Source: Pleurodeles waltl (lineage: Eukaryota; Chordata; Amphibia; Caudata; Salamandridae). From it: a DNA stretch of 64,000 nucleotides. Shown here piece by piece: positions 39,301 through 54,000 of this stretch. Positions within the stretch are counted from its first letter, which is position 1. Each line of letters starts with the position of its first letter. Below the pieces are notes generated by a model. It did not search any database and was not told the origin of the DNA. It worked only from the letters and a program-made list of their open reading frames with translations. A program made the translations under genes and the position numbers. The DNA lies in assembly GCF_031143425.1 (NCBI RefSeq), contig NW_027150042.1, forward strand, positions 1-64,000, given 5' to 3'.

Positions 39301-42300
39301 CCCATAATCCTTTGCAAACCTCAAAATTTGGCTAAAGAAACACATTTTAGTCACATTTCGGTGACAGAAAGTTCTGGAATCTGAGAGGAGCCACAAATTT
39401 CCTTCCACCCAGCATTCCCCAAGTCTCCCGATAAAAATGATACCTCACTTGTGTGGGTAGGCCTAGCGCCCGCGACAGGAAATGCCCCAAAAACACAACG
39501 GTGGACACATCCCATTTTTTGACAGAAAACAGAGGTGTTTTTTGCAAAGTGCCTACCTGTAGATTTTGGCCTCTAGCTCAGCCGGCACCTAGGGAAACCT
39601 ACCAAACCTGTGCATTTTTGAAAACTAGAGACCTAGGGGAATCCAAGATGGGGTAACTTGTAGGGCTCTGACCAGATTCTGTTACCCAGAATCCTTTGCA
39701 AACCTCAAAATCTGGCTAAAAAAACACATTTTCCTCACATTTCGGTGACAGAAAGTTCTGGAATCTGAGAGGAGCCACGAATTTCCTTCCACCCAGCGTT
39801 CCCCCCCAAGTCTCCCGATAAAAATGATACCTCACTTGTGTGGGTAGGGATAGCGCCCGCGACAGGAAATACCCCAGAACATAACGTGGACATATCCCAT
39901 TTTTTGACAGAAAAGAGAAGTGTTTTTTGCAAAGTGCCCTACCTGTAGATTTTGGCCTCTAGCTCAGCCGGCACCTAGGGAAACCTACCAAACCTGTGCA
40001 TTTTTGAAAACTGGAGACCTAGGGGAATCCAAGATGGGGGTGACTTGTGGGGGCTCTGACAATGTTCTGTTACCCAGAATCCTTTGCAAACCTCACCTCA
40101 AAATTTGGCGAAAAGAACACATTTTCCTCACATTTTGGTGACAGAAAGTTCTGCGATCTGAGAGGAGCCACAAATTTCCTTCCACCCAGCTTTCCCGCAA
40201 GTCTTACGATAAAAATTATTCCTCACTTGTGTGGGGTAGAACTAGCGCCCGCGACAGGAAATGCCCCAAAAAACAACGTGGACACATCCCATTTTTTGAC
40301 AAAAAAACAGAGGTGTTTTTTGCAAAGTGCCTACCTGTAGATTTTTTGCCTTTAGATCAGCCGGCACCAAGGGAAACCTACCAAACCTGTGCATTTATGA
40401 AAACTAGAGACCTAGGGGAATCCAAGATGGGGTGACTTGTGGGGCTCTGACCAGGTTCTGTTACCCAGAATCGTTTGCAAACCTCAAAATTTGGTTAAAA
40501 AAACACATTTTCCTCACATTTCGGTGACAGAAAGTTCTGGAATCTGAGAGGAGCCACAAATTTCCTTCCACCCAGCGTTACCCCTAGTCTCCCGATAAAA
40601 ATGATACCTCACTTGTGTGGGTAGGGCTCGCGCCCGCGACAGGAAATGCCCCAAAACATAACGTGGACATATCCCATTTTTTGACAGAAAACAGAGGTGT
40701 TTTTTGCAAAGTGCCTACCTGTAGATTTTGGACCTAGAGCTCAGCCGGCACCTAGGGAAACCTACCAAACCTGTGCATTTTTGAAAACTAGAGACCTAGG
40801 GGAATCCAAAATGGGGTGACTTGTGGGGCTCTGACCAGGTTCTGTTACCCAGAATCCTTTGCAAACCTCAAACTTTGGCTAAAAAAAACACATTTTCCTC
40901 ACATTTCGGTGACAGAAAGTCCTGGAATCTGAGAGGAGCCACAAATTACCTTCCACCCAGCGTTCCCCCAAGTCTCAGGATAAAAATGATACCTCACTTG
41001 TGTGGGTAGGCCTAGCGCCCGCGACAGGAAATGCCCCAAAACACAACGTGGACTCATCCCATTTTTTGACAGAAAACAGAGGTGTTTTTTGCAAAGTGCC
41101 TACCTGTAGATTTTGGCCTCTAGCTCAGCCGGCACCTAGGGAAACCTACCAAACCTGTGCATTTTTTAAAACTAGAGACCTAGGGGAATCCAAGATGGGG
41201 TGACTTGTGGGGCTCTGACCAGGTTCTGTTACCCAGAATCCTTTGCAAACCTCAAAATGTGGCTAAAAAACACATTTTCCTCACATTTTGGTGACAGAAA
41301 GTTCTGCGATCCGAGAGGAGCCACAAATTTCCTTCCACCCAGCGTTCCCGCAAGTCTCGCGATAAAAATTATACCTCACTTGTGTGGGTAGACCTAGCGC
41401 CCGCGACAGGAAATGCCCCAAAACACAACGTGGACACATCCCATTTTTTGACAGAAAACAGAGGTGTTTTTTGCAAAGTGCCTACCTGTAGATTTTGGCC
41501 TCTAGCTCAGCCGGCACCTAGGGAAACTTACCAAACCTGTGCATTTGTGAAAACTAGAGACCAAGGGGAATCCAAGATGGGGTGACTTGTGGGGCTCTGG
41601 CCAGGTTCTGTTACCCAGAATCCTTTGCAAACCTCAAAATTTGGCTAAAAAAAACAAATTTTCCTCACATTTCGGTGACAGAAAGTTCTGCAATCTGAGA
41701 AGAGCCACAAATTTCCTTCCACTCAGCGTTCCCCCAAATTTCCCGATTAAAATGATACCTCACTTGTGTGGGTAGGCATAGCGCCCGCGACAGGAAATGC
41801 CCCAAAATACAACGTGGACACATCCCATTTTTTGACAGAAAACAGAAGTGTTTTTTGCAAAGTGCCTACCTGTAGATTTTGGCCTCTAGGTCAGCCGGCA
41901 CCTAGGGAAACCTACCAATCGTGTGCATTTATGAAAACTAGAGACCTAGGGGAATCCAAGATGGGGTGACTTGTGGGGCTCTGACCAGGTTCTGTTACCC
42001 AGAATCCTTTGCAAACCTTAAAATTTGGCGAAAAGAACACATTTTCCTCACATTTTGGTGACAGAAAGTTCTGCAATCTGAGAGGAGCCACAAATTTCCT
42101 TCCGCCCAGCGTTCCCGCAAGTCTCGCGATAAAAATGATACCTCACTTGTGTGGGTAGACCTAGCGCCCGCGACAGGAAATGCCCCAAAACACAACGTGG
42201 ACACATCCCATTTTTGACAGAAAACAGAGGTGTTTTTTGCAAAGTGCCCTACCTGTAGATTTTGGCCTCTAGCTCAGCCGGCACCTAGGGAAACCTACCA

Positions 42301-42792
42301 AACCTGTGCATTTGTGAAAACTAGAGACCAAGGGGATTCCAAGATGGGGTGACTTGTGGGGCTCTGGCCAGGTTCTGTTACCCAGAATACTTTGCAAACC
42401 TCAAAATTTGGCTAAAAAAAAACACATTTTCCTCACATTTCGGTGACAGAAAGTTCTGGAATCTGAGAGGAGCCACGAATTTCCTTCCACCCAGCGTTCC
42501 CCCAAGTCTCCCGATAAAAATGATACCTCACTTGTGTGGGTAGGGATAGCGCCCGCGACAGGAAATACCCCAGAACATAACGTGGACATATCCCATTTTT
42601 TGACAGAAAAGAGAAGTGTTTTTTGCAAAGTGCCTACCTGTAGATTTTGGCCTCTAGCTCAGCCGGCACCTAGGGAAACCTACCAAACCTGTGCATTTTT
42701 GAAAACTGGAGACCTAGGGGAATCCAAGATGGGGTGACTTGTGGGGCTCTGACAATGTTCTGTTACCCAGAATCCTTTGCAAACCTCACCTC
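27424..42792 (+). repeat. Four related blocks tagged by a CCTCACCTC insertion
   Basis: Most monomers read GCAAACCTCAAAATTTGG. Four monomers carry a 6-bp duplication reading CCTCACCTC, at 27,424, 35,096, 40,091 and 42,784. Each also has GACAATGTTCTG upstream, a TGGCAAAAAG or TGGCGAAAAG segment and CCCAAAAAACAAC downstream. Spacings of 7,672, 4,995 and 2,693 bp correspond to about 20, 13 and 7 monomers plus small indels. The insertion is a convenient lineage marker for copies of the same ancestral block. Confidence 0.8.
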
Positions 42793-45049
42793 AAAATTTG
42801 GCGAAAAGAACACATTTTCCTCACATTTTGGTGACAGAAAGTTCTGCGATCTGAGAGGAGCCACAAATTTCCTTCCACCCAGCTTTCCCGCAAGTCTTAC
42901 GATAAAAATTATACCTCACTTGTGTGGGTAGAACTAGCGCCCCGCGACAGGAAATGCCCCAAAAAACAACATGAACACATCCCATTTTTTGACAGAAAAC
43001 AGAGGTGTTTTTTGCAAAGTGCCTACCTGTAGATTTTTTGCCTTTAGCTCAGCCGGCACCTAGGGAAACCTACCAAACCTGTGCATTTATGAAAACTAGA
43101 GACCTAGGGGAATCCAAGATGGGGTGACTTGTGGGGCTCTGACCAGGTTCTGTTACCCAGAATCGTTTGCAAACCTCAAAATTTGGTTAAAAAAACACAT
43201 TTTCCTCACATTTCGGTGACAGAAAGTTCTGGAATCTGAGAGGAGCCACAAATTTCCTTCCACCCAGCGTTACCCCTAGTCTCCCGATAAAAATGATACC
43301 TCACTTGTGTGGGTAGGGCTCGCGCCCGCGACAGGAAATGCCCCAAAACATAACGTGGACATATCCCATTTTTTGACAGAAAACAGAGGTGTTTTTTGCA
43401 AAGTGCCTACGTGTAGATTTTGGCCTCTAGCTCAGCCGGCACCTAGGGAAACGTACCAAACCTGTGTATTTATGAAAACTAGAGACCTAGGGGAATCAAA
43501 GATGGGGTGACTTGTGGGGCTCTGACCAGGTTCTGTTACCCAGAATCCTTTGCAAACCTCAAACTTTGGCTAAAAAAACACATTTTCCTCACATTTCGGT
43601 GACAGAAAGTCCTGGAATCTGAGAGGAGCCACGAATTTCCTTCCACCCAGCGTTCCCGCAAGGTCTCGCGATAAAAATTATACCTCACTTGTGTGGGGTA
43701 GACCTAGCGCCCGCGACAGGAAATGCCCCAAAACACAACGTGGACACATCCCATTTTTTGACAGAAAACAGAGGTGTTTTTTGCAAAGTGCCTACCTGTA
43801 GATTTTGGCCTCTAGCTCAGCCGGCACCTAGGGAAACCTACCAAACCTGTGCATTTGTGAAAACTAGAGACCAAGGGGAATCCAAGATGGGGTGACTTGT
43901 GGGGCTCTGGCCAGGTTCTGTTACCCAGAATCCTTTGCAAACCTCAAAATTTGGCTAAAAAAAAAACATTTTCCTCACATTTCGGTGACAGAAAGTTCTG
44001 CAATCTGAGAGGAGCCACACATTTCCTTCCACCCAGCGTTCCCCCAAATTTCCCGATAAAAATGATACCTCACTTGTGTGGGTAGGCCTAGTGCCCGCGA
44101 CAGGAAATGCCCCAAAATACAACGTGGACACATCCCATTTTTTGACAGAAAACAGAAGTGTTTTTTGCAAAGTGCCTACCTGTATATTTTGGCCTCTAGG
44201 TCAGCCGGCACCTAGGAGAAACCTACCAATCGTGTGCCATTTATGAAAACTAGAGACCTAGGGGAATCCAAGATGGGGTGACTTGTGGGGCTCTGACCAG
44301 GTTCTGTTTCCCAGAATCCTTTGCAAACCTCAAAATTTGGCGAAAAGAACACATTTTCCTCACATTTTGGTGACAGAAAGTTCTGCAATCTGAGAGGAGC
44401 CACAAATTTCCTTCCACCCAGCGTTCCCCCAAGTCTCGCGATAAAAATGATACCTCACTTCTGTGGGTAGACCTAGCGCCCGCGACAGGAAATGCCCCAA
44501 AACACAACGTGGACACATCCCATTTTTTGACAGAAAACAGAGGTGTTTTTTGCAAAGTGCCTACCTGTAGATTTTGGCCTCTAGCTCAGCCGGCACCTAG
44601 GGAAACCTACCAAACCTGTGCATTTGTGAAAACTAGAGACCAAGGGGATTCCAAGATGGGGTGACTTGTGGGGCTCTGGCCAGGTTCTGTTACCCAGAAT
44701 CCTTTGCAAACCTCAAAATTTGGCTAAAAAAAACTAATTTTCCTCACATTTCGGTGACAGAAAGTTCTGCAATCTGAGAGGAGCCACAAATTTCCTTCCA
44801 CCCAGCGTTCCCCCAAATCTCCCGATAAAAATGATACCTCACTTGTGTGGGTAGGCCTAGCGCCCGCGACAGGAAATGCCCCAAAATACAACGTGGGACA
44901 CATCCCATTTTTTGACAGAAAACAGAAGTGTTTTTGCAAAGTGCCTACCTGTAGATTTTGGCCTCTAGCTCAGCCGGCACCTAGGGAAACCTCCAATCGT
45001 GTGCATTTATGAAAACTAGAGACCTAGGGGAATCCAAGATGGGGTGACT

Positions 45050-48000
45050 TGTTCTGACCAGGTTCTGCTACCCAGAATCCTTTGCAAGACTCAAAATCTG
45101 GCTAAAAAAACACATTTTCCTCACATTTCGGTGACAGAAAGTTCTGCGATCTGAGAGGAGCCACAAATTTCCTTCCACCCAGCTTTCTCGCAAGTCTTAC
45201 GATAAAAATGATACCTCACTTGTGTGGGTAGAACTAGCGCCCGCGACAGGAAATGCCCCAAAACACAACGTGGACACATCCCATTTTTTGACAGAAAACA
45301 GAGGTGTTTTTTGCAAAGTGCCTACCTGTAGATTTTTTGCCTCTAGCTCAGCCGGCACCTAGGGAAACCTACCAAACCTGTGCATTTATGAAAACTAGAG
45401 ACCTAGGGGAATCCAAGATGGGGTGTCTTGTGGGGCTCTGACCAGGTTCTGTTACCCAGAATCCTTTGCAAACCTCAAATTTGGTTAAAAAAACACATTT
45501 TCCTCACATTTCGGTGACAGAAAGTTCTGGAATCTGAGAGGAGCCACAAATTTCCTTCCACCCAGCGTTACCACTAGTCTCCCGATAAAAATTATACCTC
45601 ACTTGTGTGGGTAGGGCTCGCGCCCGAGACAGGAAATGCCCCAAAACATAACGTGGACATATCCCATTTTTTGACAGAAAACAGAGGTGTTTTTTGCAAA
45701 GTGCCTACCTGTAGATTTTGGCCTCTAGCTCAGCCGGCACCCAGGGAAACCTACCAAACCTGTGCATTTTTGAAAACTAGAGACCTAGGGGAATCCAAGA
45801 TGGGGTGACTTGTGGGGCTCTGACCAGATTCTGTTACCCAGAATCCTTTGCAAACCTCAAAATTTGGCTAAAAAAACACATTTTCCTCACATTTCTGTGA
45901 CAGAAAGTCCTGGAATCTGAGAGGAGACACAAATTACCTTCCACCAAGCGTTCCCCCAAGTCTCCCGATAAAAATGATACCTCACTTGTGTGGGTAGGCC
46001 TAGCGCCCGCGACAGGAAATGCCCCAAAACACAACGTGGACTCATCCCATTTTTTGACAGAAAACAGAGGTGTTTTTTGCAAAGTGCCTACCTGTAGATT
46101 TTGGCCTCTAGCTCAGCCGGCACATAGGGAAACTTACCAAACCTGTGCATTTTTCAAAACTAGAGACCTAGGGGAATCCAAGATGGGGTGACTTGTGGGG
46201 CTCTGACCAGGTTCTGTTATCCAGAATCCTTTGCAAACCTCAAAATTTGGCTAAAAAAACACATTTTCCTCACATTTTGGTGACAGAAAGTTCTGCGATC
46301 CGAGAGGAGCCACAAATTTCCTTCCACCCAGCGTTTCCGCAAGTCTCGCGATAAAAATTATACCTCACTTGTGTGGGTAGACCTAGCGCCCGCGACAGGA
46401 AATGCCCCAAAACACAACGTGGACACATCCCATTTTTTGACAGAAAACAGAGGTGTTTTTTGCAAAGTGCCTACCTGTAGATTTTGGCCTCTAGCTCAGC
46501 CGGCACCTAGGGAAACCTACCAAACCTGTGCATTTGTGAAAACTAGAGACCAAGGGGAATCCAAGATGGGGTGACTTGTGGGGCTCTGGCCAGGTTCTGT
46601 TACCCAGAATCCTTTGCAAACCTCAAAATTTGGCTAAAAAAAACACATTTTCCTCACATTTCGGTGACATAAAGTTCTGCAATCTGAGAGGAGCCACAAA
46701 TTTCCTTCCACCCAGCGTTCTCCCAAATCTCCCGATAAAAATGATACCTCACTTGTGTGGGTAGGCCTAGCGCCCGCGACAGGAAATGCCCCAAAATACA
46801 ACGTGGACACATCCCATTTTTTGACAGAAAACAGAAGTGTTTTTTGCAAAGTGCCTACCTGTAGATTTTGGCCTCTAGCTCAGCCGGCACCTAGGGAAAC
46901 CTACCAATCGTGTGCATTTATGAAAACTAGAGACCTAGGGGAATCCAAGATGGGGTGACTTGTGGGGCTCTGACCAGGTTCTGCTACCCAGAATCCTTTG
47001 CAAAACTCAAAATCTGGCTAAAAAAACACATTTTCCTCACATTTTGGTGACAGAAAGTTCTGGAATCTGAGAGGAGCCACAAATTTCCTTCCACCCAGCG
47101 TTCCCCCAAGTCTCCTGATAGAAATGATACCTCACTTGTGTGGGTAGGCCTAGCGCAAGCGACAGGAAATGCCCCAAAACATAACGTGGACACATCCAAT
47201 TTTTTGACAGAAAACAGAGGTGTTCTTTGCAAAGTGCCTACCTGTAGATTTTGGCCTCTAGCTCAGCAGGCACCTAGGGAAACACACCAAACCTGTGCAT
47301 TTTTGAAAACTGGAGACCTAGGGGGAATCCAAGATGGGGTGACTTGTGGGGCTCTGACCAGGTTCTGCTACCCAGAATCCTTTGCAAAACTCAAAATCTG
47401 GCTAAAAAAACACATTTTCCTCTCATTTCGGTGACAGAAAGTTCTGGAATCTGAGAGGAGCCACAAATTTCCTTCCACCCAGCGATCCCCCAAGTCTCCT
47501 GATAAAAATGATACCTCACTTGTGTGGGTAGGCCTACCGCCTGCGACAGGAAATGCCCCAAAAATACAACGTGGACACATCCCATTTTTTGACAGAAAAC
47601 AGAGCTGTTTTTTGCAAAGTGCCTACCTGTAGATTTTGGCCTCTAGCTCAGCCGGCACCTAGGGGAAACCTACCTATCGTGTGCATTTATGAAAACTAGA
47701 GGCCTAGGGGAATCCAAGATGGGGTGACTTGTGGGGCTCTGACCAGGTTCTGTTACCCAGAATCCTTTGCAAACCTCAAAATTTGGCTAAAAAAACACAT
47801 TTTCCTCACATTTTGATGACAGAAAGTTCTGCGATCTGAGAGGAGCCACAAATTTCCTTCCACCCAGCGTTCCCGCAAGTCTCGCAATAAAAATGATACC
47901 TCACTTGTGTGGGTAGACCTAGCACCCGCGACAGGAAATGCCCCAAAATACAACGTGGACACATCCCATTTTTTTACAGAAAACAGAGCTGTTTTTTGCA

Positions 48001-51000
48001 AAGTGCCTACCTGTAGATTTGGCCTCTAGCTCAGCCGGGCACCTAAGGAAACCCACCAAACCTGTGCATTTATGAAAACTAAAGACCAAGGGGAATCCAA
48101 GATGGGGTGACTTGTGGGGCTCTGGCCAGGTTCTGTTACCCAGAATCCTTTGCAAACCTCAAAATGTGGCTAAAAAAAACACATTTTCCTCACATTTCGG
48201 TGACAGAAAGTTCTGCAATCTGAGAGGAGCCACGAATTTCCTTCCCCCCAGCGTTCCCCCAAGTCTCCCGATAAAAATGATACCTCACTTGTGTGGGTAG
48301 GCTAGCGCTCGCGACAGGAAATGCCCCAAAATACAACGTGGACACATCCCATTTTTTGACAGAAAATAGAGGTGTTTTTTGCAAAGTGCCTACCTGTAGA
48401 TTTTGGCCTCTAGCTCAGCCGGCACCTAAGGAAACCTACCAATCGTGTGCATTTATGAAAACTAGAGACCTAGGGGAATCCAAGATGGGGTGACTTGTGG
48501 GGCTCTGACCAGGTTCTGCTACCCAGAATCCTTTGCAAACTCAAAATCTGGCTAAAAAAACACATTTTCCTCACATTTCGGTGACAGAAAGTTCTGGAAT
48601 CTGAGAGGAGCCACAAATTTCCTTCCACCCAGCGTTCCCCCAAATCTCCTGATAAAAATGATACCTCACTTGTGTGGGTAGGCCTAGCGCCCGCGACAGG
48701 AAATGCCCCAAAATACAACGTGGACACATCCCATTTTTTGACAGAAAACAGAAGTGTTTTTTGCAAAGTGCCTACCTGTAGATTTTGGCCTCTAGCTCAG
48801 CCGGCACCTAGGGAAACCTACCAATCGTGTGCATTTATGAAAACTAGAGACCTAGGGGAATCCAAGATGGGGTGACTTGTGGGCTCTGACCAGGTTCTGC
48901 TACCCAGAATCCTTTGCAAAACTCAAAATCTGGCTAAAAAAAACACATTTTCCTCACATTTCGGTGACAGAAAGTTCTGCGATCTGAGAGGAGCCACAAA
49001 TTTCCTTCCACCCAGCTTTCTCGCAAGTCTTACGATAAAAATGATACCTCACTTGTGTGGGTAGAACTAGCGCCCGCGACAGGAAATGCCCCAAAACACA
49101 ACGTGGACACATCCCATTTTTTGACAGAAAACAGAGGTGTTTTTTGCAAAGTGCCTACCTGTAGATTTTTTTGCCTCTAGCTCAGCCGGCACCTAGGGAA
49201 ACCTACCAAAACTGTGCATTTATGAAAACTAGAGACCTAGGGGAATCCAAGATGGGGTGTCTTGTGGGGCTCTGACCAGGTTCTGTTACCCAGAATCCTT
49301 TGAAAACCTCAAATTTGGTTAAAAAAACACATTTTCCTCACATTTCGGTGACAGAAAGTCCTGGAATCTGAGAGGAGACACAAATTACCTTCCACCAAGC
49401 GTTCCCCCAAGTCTCCCGATAAAAATGATACCTCACTTGTGTGGGTAGGCTAGCGCCCGCGACAGGAAATGCCCCAAAACACAACGTGGACTCATCCCAT
49501 TTTTTGACAGAAAACAGAGGTGTTTTTTGCAAAGTGCCTACCTGTAGATTTTGGCCTCTAGCTCAGCCGGCACATAGGGAAACTTACCAACCTGTGCATT
49601 TTTCAAAACTAGAGACCTAGGGGAATCCAAGATGGGGTGACTTGTGGGGCTTTGATCAGGTTCTGTTACCCAGAATCCTTTGCAAACCTCAAAATTTGGC
49701 TAAAAAAACACATTTTCCTCACATTTTGGTGACAGAAAGTTCTGCGATCCGAGAGGAGCCACAAATTTCCTTCCACCCAGCGTTCCCGCACGTCTCGCGA
49801 TAAAAATTATACCTCACTTGTGTGGGTAGACCTAGCGCCCGCGACAGGAAATGCCCCAAAACACAACGTGGACACATCCCATTTTTTGACAGAAAACAGA
49901 GATGTTTTTTGCAAAGTGCCTACCTGTAGATTTTGGCCTCTAGCTCAGCCGGCACCTAGGGAAACCTACCAAACCTGTGCATTTGTGAAAACTAGAGACC
50001 AAGGGGAATCCAAGATGGGGTGACTTGTGGGGCTCTGGCCAGGTTCTGTTACCCAGAATCCTTTGCAAACCTCAAAATTTGGCTAAAAAAAACACATTTT
50101 CCTCACATTTCGGTGACATAAAGTTCTGCAATCTGAGAGGAGCCACAAATTTCCTTCCACCCAGCGTTCCCCCAAATCTCCCGATAAAAATGATACCTCA
50201 CTTGTGTGGGTAGGCCTAGCGCCCGCGACAGGAAATGCCCCAAAATACAATGTGGACACATCCCATTTTTTGACAGAAAACAGAAGTGTTTTTTGCAAAG
50301 TGCCTACCTGTAGATTTTGGCCTCTAGCTCAGCCGGCACCTAGGGAAACCTACCAATCGTGTGCATTTATGAAAACTAGAGACCTAGGGGAATCCAAGAT
50401 GGGGTGACTTGTGGGGCTCTGACCAGGTTCTGCTACCCAGAATCCTTTGCAAAACTCAAAATCTGGCTAAAAAAACACATTTTCCTCACATTTCAGTGAC
50501 AGAAAGTTCTGGAATCTGAGAGGAGCCACAAATTTCCTTCCACCCAGCGTTCCCCCAAGTCTCCTGATAGAAATGATACCTCACTTGTGTGGGTAGGCCT
50601 AGCGCAAGCGACAGGAAATGCCCAAAACATAACGTGGACACATCCAATTTTTTGACAGAAAACAGAGGTGTTCTTTGCAAAGTGCCTACCTGTAGATTTT
50701 GGCCTCTAGCTCAGCAGGCACCTAGGGAAACACACCAAACCTGTGCATTTTTGAAAACTAGAGACCTAGGGGAATCCAAGATGGGGGTGACTTGTGGGGC
50801 TCTGACCAGGTTCTGCTACCCAGAATCCTTTGCAAAACTCAAAATCTGGCTAAAAAAACACATTTTCCTCTCATTTCGGTGACAGAAAGTTCTGGAATCT
50901 GAGAGGAGCCACAAATTTCCTTCCACCCAGCGATCCCCCAAGTCTCCTGATAAAAATGATACCTCATTTGTGTGGGTAGGCCTACCGCCTACGACAGGAA

Positions 51001-54000
51001 ATGCCCCAAAAATACAACGTGGACACATCCCATTTTTTGACAGAAAACAGAAGTGTTTTTTGCAAAGTGCCTACCTGTAGATTTTGGCCTCTAGCTCAGC
51101 CGGCACCTAGGGAAACCTACCAATCGTGTGCATTTATGAAAACTAGAGGCCTAGGGGAATCCAAGATGGGGTGACTTGTGGGGCTCTGACCAGGTTCTGT
51201 TACCCAGAATCCTTTGCAAACCTCAAAATTTGGCTAAAAAAACACATTTTCCTCACATTTTGATGACAGAAAGTTCTGCGATCTGAGAGGAGCCACAAAT
51301 TTCCTTCCACCCAGCGTTCCCGCAAGTCTCGCAATAAAAATGATACCTCACTTGTGTGGGTAGACCTAGCACCCGCGACAGGAAATGCCCCAAAATATAA
51401 CGTGGACACATCCCATTTTTTTACAGAAAACAGAGCTGTTTTTTGCAAAGTGCCTACCTGTAGATTTTGGCCTCTAGCTCAGCCGGCACCTAAGGAAACC
51501 CCACCCAAACCTGTGCATTTATGAAAACTAAAGACCAAGGGGAATCCAAGATGGGGTGACTTGTGGGCTCTGGCCAGGTTCTGTTACCCAGAATCCTTTG
51601 CAAACCTCAAAATGTGGCTAAAAAAAACACATTTTCCTCACATTTCGGTGACAGAAAGTTCTGCAATCTGAGAGGAGCCACGAATTTCCTTCCACCCAGC
51701 GTTCCCCCAAGTCTCCCGATAAAAATGATACCTCACTTGTGTGGGTAGGCCTAGCGCTCGCGACAGGAAATGCCCCAAAATACAACGTGGACACATCCCA
51801 TTTTTGACAGAAAATAGAGGTGTTTTTTGCAAAGTGCCTACCTGTAGATTTTGGCCTCTAGCTCAGCCGGCACCTAAGGAAACCTACCAATCGTGTGCAT
51901 TTATGAAAACTAGAGACCTAGGGGAATCCAAGATGGGGTGACTTGTGGGGCTCTGACCAGGTTCTGCTACCCAGAATCCTTTGCAAAACTCAAAATCTGG
52001 CTAAAAAAACACATTTTCCTCACATTTCGGTGAGAGAAAGTTCTGGAATCTGAGAGGAGCCACAAATTTCCTTCCACCCAGCGTTCCCCAAAGTCTCCCG
52101 ATAAAAATGATACCTCACTTGTGTGGGTAGGGCTAGCGCCCGCGACAGGAAATGCCCCAAAACATAACGTGGACACATCCCATTTTTTGACAGAAAACAG
52201 AGGTGTTTTTTGCAAAGTGCCTACCTGTAGGGTTTGGCCTCTAGCTCAGCCAGCACCAAAGGAAACCTACCAAACCTGTGTATTTATGAAAACTAGAGAC
52301 CTAGGGGAATCCAAGATGGGGTGACTTGTGGGGCTCTGACCAGGTTCTGTTACCCAGAATCCTTTGCAAACCTCAAAATTTGGCTAAAAAAACACATTTT
52401 CCTCACATTTCGGTGACAGAAAGTCCTGGAATCTGAGAGGAGCCACAAATGACCTTCCACCCAGCGTTCCCGCAAGTCTCGCGATAAAAATTATACCTCA
52501 CTTGTGTGGGTAGACCTAGCGCCCGCGACAGGAAATGCCCCAAAACACAACGTGGACACATCCCATTTTTTGACAGAAAACAGAGGTGTTTTTTGCAAAG
52601 TGCCTACCTGTAGATTTTGGCCTCTAGCTCAGACGGCACCTAGGGAAACCTACCAAACCTGTGCATTTGTGAAAACTAGAGACCAAGGGGAATCCAAGAT
52701 GGGGTGACTTGTGGGGCTCTGGCCAGGTTCTGTTACCCAGAATCCTTTGCAAACCTCAAAATGTGGCTAAAAAAAACACATTTTCCTCACTTTTCAGTGA
52801 CAGAAAGTTCTGCAATCTGAGAGGAGCCACAAATTACCTTCCACCCAGCGTTCCCCCAAATTTCCCGATAAAAATGATACCTCACTTGTGTGGGTAGGCC
52901 TAGCGCCCGCGACAGGAAATGCCCCAAAATACAACGTGGACACATCCCATTTTTTGACAGAAAACAGAAGTGTTTTTTGCAAAGTGCCTACCTGTAGATT
53001 TGGGCCTTTAGGTCAGCCGGCACCTAGGGAAACCTACCAATCGTGTGCATTTATGAAAACTAGAGACCTAGGGGAATCCAAGATGGGGTGACTTGTGGGG
53101 CTCTGACCAGGTTCTGTTACCCAGAATCCTTTGCAAACCTCAAAATTTGGCGAAAAGAACACATTTTCCTCACTTTTTGGTGACAGAAAGTTCTGCGATC
53201 TGAGAGGAGCCACAAATTTCCTTCCACCCAGCTTTCTCGCAAGTCAAACGATAAAAATGATACCTCACTTGTGTGGGTAGAACTAGCGCCCGCGACAGGA
53301 AATGCCCCAAAACACAACGTGGACACATCTCATTTTTTGACAGAAAACAGAGGTGTTTTTTGCAAAGTGCCTACCTGTAGATTTTTTGCCTCTAGCTCAG
53401 CCGGCACCTAGGGAAACCTACCAAACCTGTGCATTTATGAAAACTAGAGACCTAGGGGAATCCAAGATGGGGTGTCTTGTGGGGCTCTAACCAGGTTCTG
53501 TTACCCAGAATCCTTTGCAAACCTCAAATTTGGTTAAAAAAACACATTTTCCTCACATTTCGGTGACAGAAAGTTCTGGAATCTGAGAGGAGCCACAAAT
53601 TTCCTTCCACCCAGCATTACCCCTAGTCTCCCGATAAAAATGATACCTCACTTGTGTGGGTAGGGCTCGCGCCCGCAACAGGAAATGCCCCAAAACATAA
53701 TGTGGACATATCCCATTTTTTGACAGAAAACAGAGGTGTTTTTTGCAAAGTGCCTACCTGTAGATTTTGGCCTCTAGCTCAGCCGGCACCTAGGGAAACC
53801 TACCAAACCTGTGCATTTTTGAAAACTAGAGACCTAGGGGAATCCAAGATGGGGTGACTTGTGGGGCTCTGACCAGGTTCTGTTACCCAGAATCCTTTGC
53901 AAACCTCAAAATTTGGCTAAAAAAACACATTTTCCTCACATTTCGGTGACAGAAAGTCCTGGAATCTGAGAGGAGCCACAAATTAGCTGCCACCAAGCGT

